25,645 bases of DNA from CAKSHP01 sp045636325 (GTDB taxonomy: Bacteria; Bacillota; Clostridia; UBA1381; UMGS1253). The stretch's first letter is position 1. Every line of letters begins with the position of its first letter. This document shows, one piece after another, positions 1 through 7,227 of this stretch. The DNA lies in contig JAZTXH010000004.1 in NCBI GenBank assembly GCA_045636325.1, positions 1 to 25,645 of the forward strand, read 5' to 3'. Below the pieces are notes generated by a model that had not been told where the DNA came from, did not search any database, and was given only the letters and a program-made list of their open reading frames with translations. The position numbers and the translations under genes are program-made.

Positions 1-42
1 GTCTACATACTGTTTCATTAATTCCTTTGGTGTTAATTCCAT
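1..42 (-). CDS. 5' end of an unidentified gene, cut by the window edge
   Basis: Reading leftwards, an ATG at 42-40 opens a frame of 14 codons (MELTPKELMKQYVD) that runs off the window. A strong ribosome binding site, GAAAGGA, lies on the minus strand at 59-53, ten bases before the ATG. The peptide is too short to identify and I assign no function. The gene lies downstream of the recombinase gene on the same strand, and its ribosome binding site is buried in an 11-bp inverted repeat followed by seven T residues (separate entry). Confidence 0.6.
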   Translation of the reverse strand, partial: MELTPKELMKQYVD

Positions 43-103
43 AAAAAAATCATCCTTTCAAGATTTCTTGGTTTATATATCCAATACTTGCCTGAAAGGA
101 TGA
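43..103 (-). promoter_or_regulatory. Inverted repeat covering the ribosome binding site of the left-edge gene (attenuator/terminator candidate)
   Basis: TCATCCTTTCA (50-60) and TGAAAGGATGA (93-103) are perfect 11-bp inverted repeats separated by 32 bases, with a small inner TTGG/CCAA pair. Read on the minus strand, the second arm contains the GAAAGGA ribosome binding site and is followed at once by seven T residues (49-43) and the ATG. The RNA could act as an intrinsic terminator for the recombinase transcript, as a lid over the ribosome binding site, or both. The structure is seen; the regulatory role is inferred. Confidence 0.45.
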
Positions 104-168
104 CTTCTATTCACTTTTACACAAAATTTTCGGCGGTCTCACAAAAAAACATGCCAGTTTTTTTGGTT

Positions 169-1272
169 CTATTCCGGAATAACATTGTGCGCGTCCATTA
201 TTTCCTTCTTTGCTTTTTGACTGTACTGTGCATAGAATTTATGCGTTACTTCAATATTTTTATGTCCCATTAAATCAGCAACCATTTTAATATCTATTCC
301 GTCTTCTAAAAGCTGACATGCAAATGTTCTTCTAAGAGCATGGGGGCGTGTTTTATCAGGGTCAAAAATCCCTGCCATATGACAGTACTTTTTTAAATTT
401 AATTCTACAGCAGCCACAGTAAGACGTTTTTTATTTCTTCCAATAAATAAAGCATCTTTATCAATTGCATCAATTTTTTTTCTTTCTTCAACGTATTTTT
501 TTAATTCTTCGCATACTTGAGGAGGCATAAAAATTTCCTGTTCATCGCCGCCTTTCCTGGTAACAATAAAGGTATTTAAAGAATTGTCAAAATATATTTT
601 GCTTAAATTTAAGTTTACTAACTCGCTGACACGTACTCCGGTGCCCAGGTAAGTTATGTACATTGCGATATCCCGTTGGCGACGTTTTAAATATTCAGTC
701 AAATCACGGCCTTCAAATGACGAGAGCTTTGTTGTTTCACCATTCGGTATTTCGCATTTCCCATCAAACAAAATATTCAAAAAGCGAACTGTTTCCTGAG
801 TAGTCAGTGGTTTCTTTATCTTTTGCTTTAAATCAGCGGTTGTTACTTTATCTGTTACATTTTGAGAAAGCTTGTCTATTCTGTAGAGATAACAAAATAA
901 TCCACGTATCGCAGAAAGTTTACGGTTTATACCAAATGCTGAATTCGTGATGAGGCGTGTGACTATTCTGCCTTCTGCAGTTTTTACTTCAATTTCATAC
1001 TCTTTTAAATAAGATTTAAAATGAACAAAATCTTCTGCAGTAACCTTTTCTATATGAGAAATTTTAAAATCAGACAATGTATCAACTTCTTGAAATTTGT
1101 AAAGCTTTAAAAAACGCAGAAAAGTTGCAATGTCAATACTGTAGCCTAACTGCGTACTTATGCTTTCACCTGAATAGTCTTCTTCAATAAATGAAAAAAC
1201 AAAGTCAGGTAATTCAGAGAGACGCTGTTTTAAATAGTTTCTTTTAGTTGAATTTGAAGTTTTTTGTGCCAT
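169..1272 (-). CDS. Xer-type tyrosine recombinase/integrase
   Basis: A 367-residue site-specific recombinase. The N-terminal half (about 25-150) resembles the SAM-like core-binding domain and the C-terminal half (about 155-360) is the catalytic domain. The full catalytic set is visible: Arg214 in GTGVRVSEL, Lys240 in TRKGG, His311 and Arg314 in HALRRTF, His337 in MGHKN, and the nucleophile Tyr347 in HKFY, so the enzyme should be active. It is longer than typical XerC/XerD (about 300 residues), with extra sequence at about 95-108 and 172-198. The start is well supported by AAAGGAGG seven bases upstream. No phage genes, excisionase or att-like direct repeats are visible, so it looks like an orphan or domesticated Xer protein. 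Whether it resolves chromosome dimers or inverts or excises a local element cannot be told from sequence. Confidence 0.88.
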   Translation of the reverse strand: MAQKTSNSTKRNYLKQRLSELPDFVFSFIEEDYSGESISTQLGYSIDIATFLRFLKLYKFQEVDTLSDFKISHIEKVTAEDFVHFKSYLKEYEIEVKTAEGRIVTRLITNSAFGINRKLSAIRGLFCYLYRIDKLSQNVTDKVTTADLKQKIKKPLTTQETVRFLNILFDGKCEIPNGETTKLSSFEGRDLTEYLKRRQRDIAMYITYLGTGVRVSELVNLNLSKIYFDNSLNTFIVTRKGGDEQEIFMPPQVCEELKKYVEERKKIDAIDKDALFIGRNKKRLTVAAVELNLKKYCHMAGIFDPDKTRPHALRRTFACQLLEDGIDIKMVADLMGHKNIEVTHKFYAQYSQKAKKEIMDAHNVIPE

Positions 1273-1290
1273 ATAAAAACCTCCTTTAGT

Positions 1291-1323
1291 TAAAATAAAG
1301 AGCTGTAAAAATAATTTTACAGC
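1291..1323 (-). terminator. Intrinsic terminator candidate after the HAD gene
   Basis: A perfect 9-bp hairpin (1302-1310 with 1315-1323, loop of 4) is followed on the minus strand by TCTTTATTTTA. It lies between the stop of the HAD gene and the recombinase start and probably separates the his-like operon from the recombinase. The stem is AT-rich, so termination may be only partial. Confidence 0.5.
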
Positions 1324-1332
1324 CCGATATAA

Positions 1333-2334
1333 TTATTCTTCAATAAAATTCATAATTGAATCCAATATATATTCAGAGTTCTGGCTTTCAAAATATGCTT
1401 TTGCATCTTTACCTGATACACCGGTTAAAACGGCACAAAAATCAAAACCTGCACTGTGCGCTGCTAAAATATCAGCTCCTGCATCTCCTACTATAAGTGT
1501 TTTATTAATTTTATCGCACGAATAATCATTATTATAAAGTTTTAAAGCATCATATTGTGTACCGAAAGCTGCTTGTAAAAACATATATGGGTGGGGTTTT
1601 GTCAGCGTTGACGTTATACCATGGTTTAACAAAGCTTTTTCACTTCTGACTACATAATCATAGCTTACACAAGCATCTTGAGAAAAATACTTTAAAAAAT
1701 CCCAGTTTGTAAGCGGAGTCTCTATTTCTTCGGCAACTCTTCCGGTTCCGTAACCTAAGCGTTTTTCTGATGAAAGCGTTTTTAAAACCAGTCTGGTTTT
1801 TTCTTTGTCTAATAATGGAGCTTCTTTATCAATCAAAGCCGGCACATTTTTACTGCCAAGATACCATTTTTGAAAAATATCAACTACTGTTTGCCAAAGT
1901 TTGCCGCCACGAATGCAGTATTCCGATGGCTTTCCTAAAACTATAGCTGTAGTTATTCCTATTTTTTCATAATCATTAAGAATGTTATCACTCAATTTTT
2001 CCAAGTATTTGTATATATCATCGGGGTTTTTAGTATGATTGATTATACTTGCACAAAACACCAGATACGCTAAATCCCAATTACTGTTTACACCTTTGTT
2101 TTTTAGCAGTGAAATAATCTTGTTGTCAGAGAAAACGACTTTTCTTATCATTTTCAGGTTTGAAAAAACATTGTTTAAATCAAGGGTTCTTTGTCCAAAA
2201 TACTCTTTTGAATTTAAAAGTTCATATACAGTAAGTGCGGCTGAATCCCAATAACCATTTTCGGATGTTATAACACCGTCCATATCAAAAATGATAAGAT
2301 CATATTTGTCAATGAAGTTTTTTAATCTAGCCAT
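1333..2334 (-). CDS. HAD-superfamily hydrolase (probable phosphatase)
   Basis: A 333-residue haloacid-dehalogenase-type hydrolase with all four motifs: nucleophile motif I FDMDGVIT (Asp17, Asp19), motif II in GYGTGR (Thr197), motif III Lys246 in TKPHPY, and motif IV GDAGADI (Asp284, Asp288). A large insertion (about 25-185) between motifs I and II makes a helical cap, so the protein is longer than ordinary PpaX/Gph-type phosphatases of about 220 residues. CGGAGG precedes the ATG. It starts 20 bases after the hisB-like stop and is clearly in that operon. This suggests it dephosphorylates an intermediate of the same pathway, the job histidinol-phosphate phosphatase has in histidine synthesis. 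Phosphatase chemistry is a family property; the substrate is unknown. Confidence 0.8.
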   Translation of the reverse strand: MARLKNFIDKYDLIIFDMDGVITSENGYWDSAALTVYELLNSKEYFGQRTLDLNNVFSNLKMIRKVVFSDNKIISLLKNKGVNSNWDLAYLVFCASIINHTKNPDDIYKYLEKLSDNILNDYEKIGITTAIVLGKPSEYCIRGGKLWQTVVDIFQKWYLGSKNVPALIDKEAPLLDKEKTRLVLKTLSSEKRLGYGTGRVAEEIETPLTNWDFLKYFSQDACVSYDYVVRSEKALLNHGITSTLTKPHPYMFLQAAFGTQYDALKLYNNDYSCDKINKTLIVGDAGADILAAHSAGFDFCAVLTGVSGKDAKAYFESQNSEYILDSIMNFIEE

Positions 2335-2354
2335 GTAAACCTCCGTTGTAATAA

Positions 2355-2975
2355 TTACTCTATAGTCCAGCCAATCTGACCTGCAACACCACTTGTCATA
2401 TTTTTACGATTTTCATCAAAAGCCAAAGAGCGGCCAAGGCACAATCCGAAGCTTCTGTAAACTGCTTCCCAGATATGGTGGGCATTTGTTCCTTTCAGTA
2501 TATCTATATGCAATGTACAGTTTGCACCTTGAGCGAAACCTTCAAGGAAAACCTCTAAATCTTCGGAATGCATATCTTCGACTTCGTCAGGTATTTTAAC
2601 AGAAGAAGTGAAATCTATATAAGCTCTGTTTTCAAAACTTATAGAGCATTGCGCTTTTGCTTCATCTATTATACCTAAAGCATCAGCGAATCCAACGATG
2701 CCCTTTTCGATATTACGTTTTAAATATTCACCAATAGCTTTGCCTAAAGCAATGCCGAGGTCTTCTGCAATAACGTGAGCAAGGAAGAACTTGTCAAGCT
2801 CAACTGTAGTTTCAATATTAAAACCCGATCTCCATGCTATGTGCTCAATCATATGATTTAAAAATATAAGTGGGGTATTTATTTTATCTCTGTATTCTTG
2901 TTTTAACGGTGCAGGGGACAAAGTTATTCCCATAACAGATTCACTTGTTTTTCGTATTACTTTAATCTCATTCAT
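2355..2975 (-). CDS. hisB: HisB-family protein (imidazoleglycerol-phosphate dehydratase homologue, divergent)
   Basis: A 206-residue protein with the overall IGP dehydratase layout: FLNHM around His41, the half-signature ending EDLGIALG (71-78), IDEA at 103-106, and GTNAHH with Glu170 (162-170), which matches the second metal-binding signature. The first metal signature, normally D-D-H-H-T-x-E-D, reads L-A-H-V-I-A-E-D (65-72), so the second histidine and both leading aspartates are gone. The usual Arg of GIxRxG is Gly95, and the C-terminal S-T-K-G phosphate-binding stretch is replaced by T-S-G-V near 194-197. Canonical enzymes use these residues to bind manganese and substrate. This is either a strongly diverged HisB or a paralogue acting on another phosphorylated substrate. 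It lies between hisD-like and HAD genes in one operon, with ribosome binding site GAAAGG. Confidence 0.75.
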   Translation of the reverse strand: MNEIKVIRKTSESVMGITLSPAPLKQEYRDKINTPLIFLNHMIEHIAWRSGFNIETTVELDKFFLAHVIAEDLGIALGKAIGEYLKRNIEKGIVGFADALGIIDEAKAQCSISFENRAYIDFTSSVKIPDEVEDMHSEDLEVFLEGFAQGANCTLHIDILKGTNAHHIWEAVYRSFGLCLGRSLAFDENRKNMTSGVAGQIGWTIE

Positions 2976-3013
2976 AATATTTACCTTGCCTTTCTTTTGC
3001 GGAAAAAATACAA

Positions 3014-4312
3014 TTAATTCGTTTTACGTTCGCGAACAGCAAGAGCATGTGCCTCAAAGCCCTCTGTGGATGCAAATAAATCTGCCTTGTTGCGTACATT
3101 TTCAAAGCCTTCCTTTGTAACATAACCGATTGAAGAACGTTTTAAAAAGTCAAATACGCTTACTGAGGAATAGGTTTTTGCAAAACCGCCGGTGGGCAAT
3201 ATCGCGTTCGGACCTAAAAGAAAATTACAAAGTGTAATAGGAGCATATTCACCTAAAAGAATTTCACCTGCATTTTTTATTTTTGGAAGAATGTCAAATG
3301 GATTCTCGCACATAACTTCCATATGTTCAGGAGCATATTCATTAACAAATGCAATAGATTCGTCCAAAGAATCTGTAAGAATAATGCCACCATAAGTAGA
3401 ATAGTTTGTTTCAATAAAGCTTCTGCGTTTATCAGAGAGATTTTCAAGCTGAGATTGCATTATGGGAATAACTTTATCTGCAAGCTCTTTACTGTGAGTA
3501 ACTAAAAGTGCAGCTGAATCGGGGCCATGCTCTGCCTCTATCATCCAGTCAAGTGCTACCTTGTGTGCATCTGCTTTCTCGTCACAAAGAATTATTGATT
3601 CACTTGGACCTGCTGGAAGTCCTGCGTCAATGTAATTTGCTAAAACTCTTTTTGCAGCAGTAGCATAGCTGTTGCCGGGACCAAGAATTTTGTGACATTT
3701 AGGAATTGTTTCTGTTCCGTATGCAACTGCAGCTACAGCTTGAATACCACCAACTTTATAAATTTCTGTAATACCAATTATTTTTGCTGCAGCAAGAATT
3801 GCATCATCTACTTCTCCTTTTTCGTTCGGCGGCGTTACGACAACAATTTTTTCAACGCCGGCAACTTTTGCAGGTACTCCAAGCATTAAAAGAACTGAAG
3901 GGAAACTTCCTTTTCCGCCTGGAACGTAAAGACAGATATCCACAATGGGAGTGGTTTTTTCCCCAACCATTAATCCGTTATCGGTATATGTAAACCATGT
4001 TTCTTCCGGCAACTGTTTTTCATGAAAATCACGAATGTTTTTTGCAGCATAAGCGATTGTTCCTTTAACGTCGTCACTACATCTTGCATATCCTGTTTCG
4101 ATTTCCTCTATTGTTACCTTCATAGTTTCTGCAGTTAATTCGATTTTATCAAATTTTTTAGTATATTCTAATACAGCTACATCACCTCTGGCTTTTATGT
4201 CATCAGATATTTCCTTTGCAATTTTCATCTGCTCAGATATATCAATTTCAGCACGCTTCATTATAAACTCTTTTTGTTCTGTCGTCATTTCAGATAATTT
4301 AAAGTAATTCAT
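3014..4312 (-). CDS. hisD: HisD-family NAD-dependent dehydrogenase (histidinol dehydrogenase homologue, divergent)
   Basis: A 432-residue HisD fold: YVPGGKGSFPS (129-139), GPGNSYATAAKR (211-222), AGPSES (234-239) and the catalytic pair Glu329-His330 in APEHME. In family numbering the zinc ligands are Gln259, His262, Asp360 and His419 (E. coli). Here they are Glu259, His262, Asn363 and His422, so two of four differ. The substrate-contacting histidine of TNHVLPT is Ala370. Canonical HisD oxidises histidinol to histidine in two NAD-dependent steps; these changes suggest another alcohol or aldehyde substrate. I chose ATG 4312 because GAGGTG (4324-4319) sits six bases upstream; an in-frame GTG at 4321 lies inside that site. 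It is the first gene of the operon, 38 bases before hisB-like, behind a consensus promoter. Confidence 0.82.
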   Translation of the reverse strand: MNYFKLSEMTTEQKEFIMKRAEIDISEQMKIAKEISDDIKARGDVAVLEYTKKFDKIELTAETMKVTIEEIETGYARCSDDVKGTIAYAAKNIRDFHEKQLPEETWFTYTDNGLMVGEKTTPIVDICLYVPGGKGSFPSVLLMLGVPAKVAGVEKIVVVTPPNEKGEVDDAILAAAKIIGITEIYKVGGIQAVAAVAYGTETIPKCHKILGPGNSYATAAKRVLANYIDAGLPAGPSESIILCDEKADAHKVALDWMIEAEHGPDSAALLVTHSKELADKVIPIMQSQLENLSDKRRSFIETNYSTYGGIILTDSLDESIAFVNEYAPEHMEVMCENPFDILPKIKNAGEILLGEYAPITLCNFLLGPNAILPTGGFAKTYSSVSVFDFLKRSSIGYVTKEGFENVRNKADLFASTEGFEAHALAVRERKTN

Positions 4313-4354
4313 AGGGGACACCTCATCTAAATTTTTCTACAATAAAACATTATA

Positions 4355-4383
4355 ATTATACCATCTGTAAATTATTTTATCAA
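4355..4383 (-). promoter_or_regulatory. Sigma-A promoter of the hisD-like operon
   Basis: On the minus strand TTGATA (4383-4378), a 17-bp spacer and TATAAT (4360-4355) form a near-consensus promoter. It predicts a start near 4348 and a leader of about 35 bases before the hisD-like ATG, too short for a large riboswitch or T-box. Confidence 0.75.
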
Positions 4384-4674
4384 GAGAAAATATAAAAAAA
4401 CAGAAGAAATATTAAAAAAAACGCTTAAAGTAATAATAAATATCGCAAATTGCACAATTTAATTTAAATAAAATATTTCCCTGTATAACGGGGAATATTT
4501 CTTTTTCGGCATAGCTCAGCAGTACGCAAAACTCATATTTTCCCCATTTTTGAAATATTAACAATGCGCTTTTTCCTAGTATTTTTTACTGTTTTTCTGT
4601 GCTTTTTTATTGGTATTAAAAGTTGTTTTTTCTTAAATTTCAGAACAAAATAAAACATAAGGTGTTAGTAAATA
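4384..4674. other. AT-rich intergenic stretch between divergent operons
   Basis: This stretch lies between the hisD-like and rnr promoters. I see no convincing gene. It holds one clear hairpin (4471-4500, separate entry) and, at about 4507-4530, a short tRNA D-arm-like string (TAGCTCAGCAGTA) with no matching tRNA body. The rest is poly-A/poly-T-rich. Confidence 0.5.
4471..4506 (+). terminator. Orphan hairpin with T-run (terminator-like)
   Basis: AAATATTTCCC (4471-4481) pairs with GGGGAATATTT (4490-4500) over 11 bp with one G-U pair and an 8-base loop, followed by CTTTTTC. No plus-strand gene lies upstream to need a terminator. It may end an unannotated short transcript or antisense RNA. The flanking sequence is also T-rich on the minus strand. 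Confidence 0.4.
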
Positions 4675-4703
4675 TTGACATAGAGAAAAACTTTATATAT
4701 AAT
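4675..4703 (+). promoter_or_regulatory. Consensus sigma-A promoter for rnr
   Basis: TTGACA (4675-4680), a 17-bp spacer and TATAAT (4698-4703) match the consensus at every position. The predicted start near 4710 leaves a leader of about 285 nt before the rnr start, unusually long for rnr. Confidence 0.85.
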
Positions 4704-4778
4704 ATAGTATAGTTATGCAGTTAAAGTTTTAAACAAATAATTATGATGTAAAACAGATGACTATAGGATGTTAAATTT

Positions 4779-4811
4779 ATGTTTGATTTAGTTATTGAAA
4801 TGGTTCGGTGA
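4779..4811 (+). CDS. Leader micro-ORF 1 (10 codons)
   Basis: ATG with AGGATG nine bases upstream encodes MFDLVIEMVR, then TGA. The next micro-ORF begins three bases later in the same frame. It has the best ribosome binding site of the three leader ORFs. It may be a leader peptide or the start of a decayed small gene interrupted by this TGA. No function assigned. Confidence 0.3.
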   Translation: MFDLVIEMVR

Positions 4812-4814
4812 TTG

Positions 4815-4904
4815 ATGAAACGGATAGTTATAAGTAGATATGTGCATGAAAGAAAAGTTGTTCCGCTTTATGAAATGATAAGAAGCGGATATATGCATGT
4901 TTAA
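4815..4904 (+). CDS. Leader micro-ORF 2 (29 codons)
   Basis: ATG at 4815 gives a basic 29-residue peptide (starts MKRIVISRYV, ends IRSGYMHV) with no recognisable motif. It is in frame with micro-ORF 1 across a single TGA and overlaps micro-ORF 3 by eight bases (ATGTTTAA). Its own ribosome binding site is weak, so translation would depend on coupling from the ORF before it. A hairpin (4862-4868 with 4883-4889) lies within it. Confidence 0.3.
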   Translation: MKRIVISRYVHERKVVPLYEMIRSGYMHV

Positions 4905-4998
4905 TGCAGATACTATTATTGACAAAGTTTATTTTTATAATTGTTACGAACGATGTGAGGTGCTTAGTAAGGATTTTTTAGAAAGGTTTGTTTTATGA
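4897..4998 (+). CDS. Leader micro-ORF 3 (33 codons), overlapping the rnr start
   Basis: It begins inside the last codons of micro-ORF 2 and ends with a TGA that overlaps the rnr ATG (ATGA at 4995-4998), the classic geometry of translational coupling. It encodes MFNADTIIDK through DFLERFVL. The rnr ribosome binding site (GAAAGG, 4981-4986) lies within its last codons. No homologue recognised. Either it couples rnr translation to leader translation, or it and ORFs 1-2 are fragments of one decayed gene joined by a frameshift. Confidence 0.35.
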   Translation: MFNADTIIDKVYFYNCYERCEVLSKDFLERFVL

Positions 4999-7211
4999 CT
5001 AAAGAAGAAAAATTATTGGGATTTATGAAGAGCAATGTTTATAAACCTATGACGGCTGAAGAAATAAAGGTTAGTCTTAATGTTGGCAAAAATGATGAGA
5101 AAATTTTATATCAAATGCTTGATAAGCTTGAAAGTGAAGGAAAGGTTTTAAAAAATAAAAAGGGCAGATATAAGCCGATTGTGGAAAATTTAAAAACTGG
5201 TGTATTACGCTTGCTTAAAACCGGCGGATTTGCGGACATAGGTGACGAGGAAATTTTTATTAAAAACTGCGATTTAAATGGTGCATTTGATAAAGATACT
5301 GTAGTTGTTAAAAAAATTACCGAAAAGAAAAATGGCAAACATAGTGAAGGTGTTATTGTAAAAATTTTAAAACGCGGAATTAAAACTATAGTCGGCACAT
5401 TTTACGCCAACCGATATTCAATCGAATTTAAACCCTTTGATGCCCGTTTATTGTCAGAAAGCTTTGTGTTGGAATCTGAAGGCACAAAAAATCTGAAAAA
5501 CGGAGATTTAATTGAAGTGAAGGTTGTAAGATATCCTAAAAATGGATTACCTTTTAAGATTCATTTTTTGAGCAAGATTGGAACAGAGAAAGATGCTGAT
5601 TCGGATACTAAGTGTCTTTTAAAAATATTTTCAATTCCAGAAGAATTCAGCGAAGAAACAATAAATCAAGCAAACAAAATTAAAGAAAAAATATCTGAGA
5701 CTGAATTAGAAGGCAGAAAAGATTTTCGAAAATACAGCGTAATAACAATAGATGGAGAAGATGCAAGAGATTTAGATGATGCGGTTTTTGTTTCAAAACG
5801 AGGAGATGTTTATACTTTGCAGGTTCATATTGCAGATGTTTCTCATTATGTTGATTTTGAGTCTGCAATTGATAAAGATGCTCAAAAACGTGGTACAAGC
5901 GTGTATTTTCCTGACAGAGTTGTTCCGATGCTTCCGGTAAAGCTTTCAAATGGTATATGTAGTCTTAAACCCAATGAAGACAGGCTTACGCTTTCTGTTG
6001 TAATGCGTATTAATACAAAAGGTGAACTTGTTAACTACGAGATAAAAAAAGGAGTTATACGCTCATGCGAAAGAATGACATATGGCAATGCAAGTGCACT
6101 TTTAGATGGTACAGCAGATTCTTATTTAAAAAGAAGATATGAGCATATATTTAAAATGCTTGTAAGTATGAAAGAGCTTGCGGAAATTTTAAAAAACAGA
6201 CGAATTTTACAAGGATATATAGGTTTTAATGTTCCTGAAATCAAATTTATGCTTGATGAAGATGGAAAAGCTGTTGATGTTTATAAATATCAAAATGGCG
6301 TATCAAACGAAATTATTGAACAATTCATGCTGATGACAAATGAAACCGTAGCACTTTATGGAATGAAACACAAGCTACCCTTTGTTTACCGTGTGCATGA
6401 GCCGCCTGACAGTGAAAAAGAACAAAATTTAAGAGATATTCTTAAATTTTATGATGTTTATATAAAAGGTGAAGTGACGCCCATTTCGGTTTCTCGCGCA
6501 ATAGAAGAATTAAAAACCATTGAATCATTTAATTATATAAGCTCAAATGTGTTAAGATGTATGATGAAAGCAAGATATTCCGAAGAAAATCTGGGGCACT
6601 TTGGTTTGGGATGTGAAAATTATCTACACTTTACATCGCCTATAAGGAGATATCCTGATTTACAGGTACACCGCGTAATAAGTAAATTTCTTTCTGGGAG
6701 TTTAAAGAATAAACAACGTAATATTATGGAAAGTTTTTCAAAAGAAGCTTCTGTGTTTTCAAGCGAGACGGAAATCCGTGCAACTGAAGCAGAAAGAGAA
6801 GCAGATAAGTTAAAAGCTTGTGAATATATGAGCAATTTTATAGGAGAAAAATTTGCCGCAATAATTTGTTCTGTTACTGATTTTGGGATATTTGTTGCCT
6901 TGCCGAATGGAGTTGAAGGCTTTATTTCGATGAATGATTTAAAGGATGACTACTATGTTTTTGAAAAAGAACTATACAGACTGCGTGGCAAAAAAAGAAA
7001 AAAAATTTATGCCCTTGGTGATGGTGTTAATGTTAAACTAAAGAACGTTGACTCTGATTTGCGCAGGATAGATTTTGAAATTGACGGAACGAAGGAAATT
7101 ATCACAAGGCACTATTCAGTAAGAGAAATAATTGAAAAAAAGAAAAAGACTGCTTTAAAATCAAAATTTGCACGAAAAAGCGCGTTTAAACAAAAGAAAA
7201 ACAGAAAATAA
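4995..7211 (+). CDS. rnr: Ribonuclease R (3'-5' exoribonuclease, RNB family)
   Basis: A 738-residue RNase R, which degrades structured RNA processively from the 3' end. Domain order: N-terminal winged-helix-like segment (about 1-60), cold-shock-type RNA-binding domains (about 65-200), RNB catalytic domain with the acidic motif DGEDARDLDD (253-262), whose aspartates bind the catalytic magnesium ions, then an S1 domain (about 617-700; ICSVTDFGIFVALPNGVEGF). A lysine/arginine-rich tail of about 25 residues follows, typical of RNase R rather than RNase II. Length and order match the family. The start has GAAAGG eight bases upstream and overlaps the stop of a leader micro-ORF. The usual Firmicute partners secG and smpB are not adjacent. 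The next gene begins 16 bases after the stop and is probably co-transcribed. Confidence 0.95.
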   Translation: MTKEEKLLGFMKSNVYKPMTAEEIKVSLNVGKNDEKILYQMLDKLESEGKVLKNKKGRYKPIVENLKTGVLRLLKTGGFADIGDEEIFIKNCDLNGAFDKDTVVVKKITEKKNGKHSEGVIVKILKRGIKTIVGTFYANRYSIEFKPFDARLLSESFVLESEGTKNLKNGDLIEVKVVRYPKNGLPFKIHFLSKIGTEKDADSDTKCLLKIFSIPEEFSEETINQANKIKEKISETELEGRKDFRKYSVITIDGEDARDLDDAVFVSKRGDVYTLQVHIADVSHYVDFESAIDKDAQKRGTSVYFPDRVVPMLPVKLSNGICSLKPNEDRLTLSVVMRINTKGELVNYEIKKGVIRSCERMTYGNASALLDGTADSYLKRRYEHIFKMLVSMKELAEILKNRRILQGYIGFNVPEIKFMLDEDGKAVDVYKYQNGVSNEIIEQFMLMTNETVALYGMKHKLPFVYRVHEPPDSEKEQNLRDILKFYDVYIKGEVTPISVSRAIEELKTIESFNYISSNVLRCMMKARYSEENLGHFGLGCENYLHFTSPIRRYPDLQVHRVISKFLSGSLKNKQRNIMESFSKEASVFSSETEIRATEAEREADKLKACEYMSNFIGEKFAAIICSVTDFGIFVALPNGVEGFISMNDLKDDYYVFEKELYRLRGKKRKKIYALGDGVNVKLKNVDSDLRRIDFEIDGTKEIITRHYSVREIIEKKKKTALKSKFARKSAFKQKKNRK

Positions 7212-7227
7212 AAGGGGATTGAGACAA

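Noticed and set aside
50..103. Invertible switch for the neighbouring Xer recombinase
   Set aside because: The repeats are only 11 bp and flank 32 bases; a role as RNA hairpin explains them better.
88..273. Plus-strand open frame of 61 codons
   Set aside because: It runs antisense across the recombinase end, has no good ribosome binding site at its start and no recognisable product.
4507..4535. tRNA-like string TAGCTCAGCAGTA resembling a tRNA D arm
   Set aside because: No acceptor pairing, anticodon arm or T-loop (TTCGAATC type) follows; a chance match or remnant at most.
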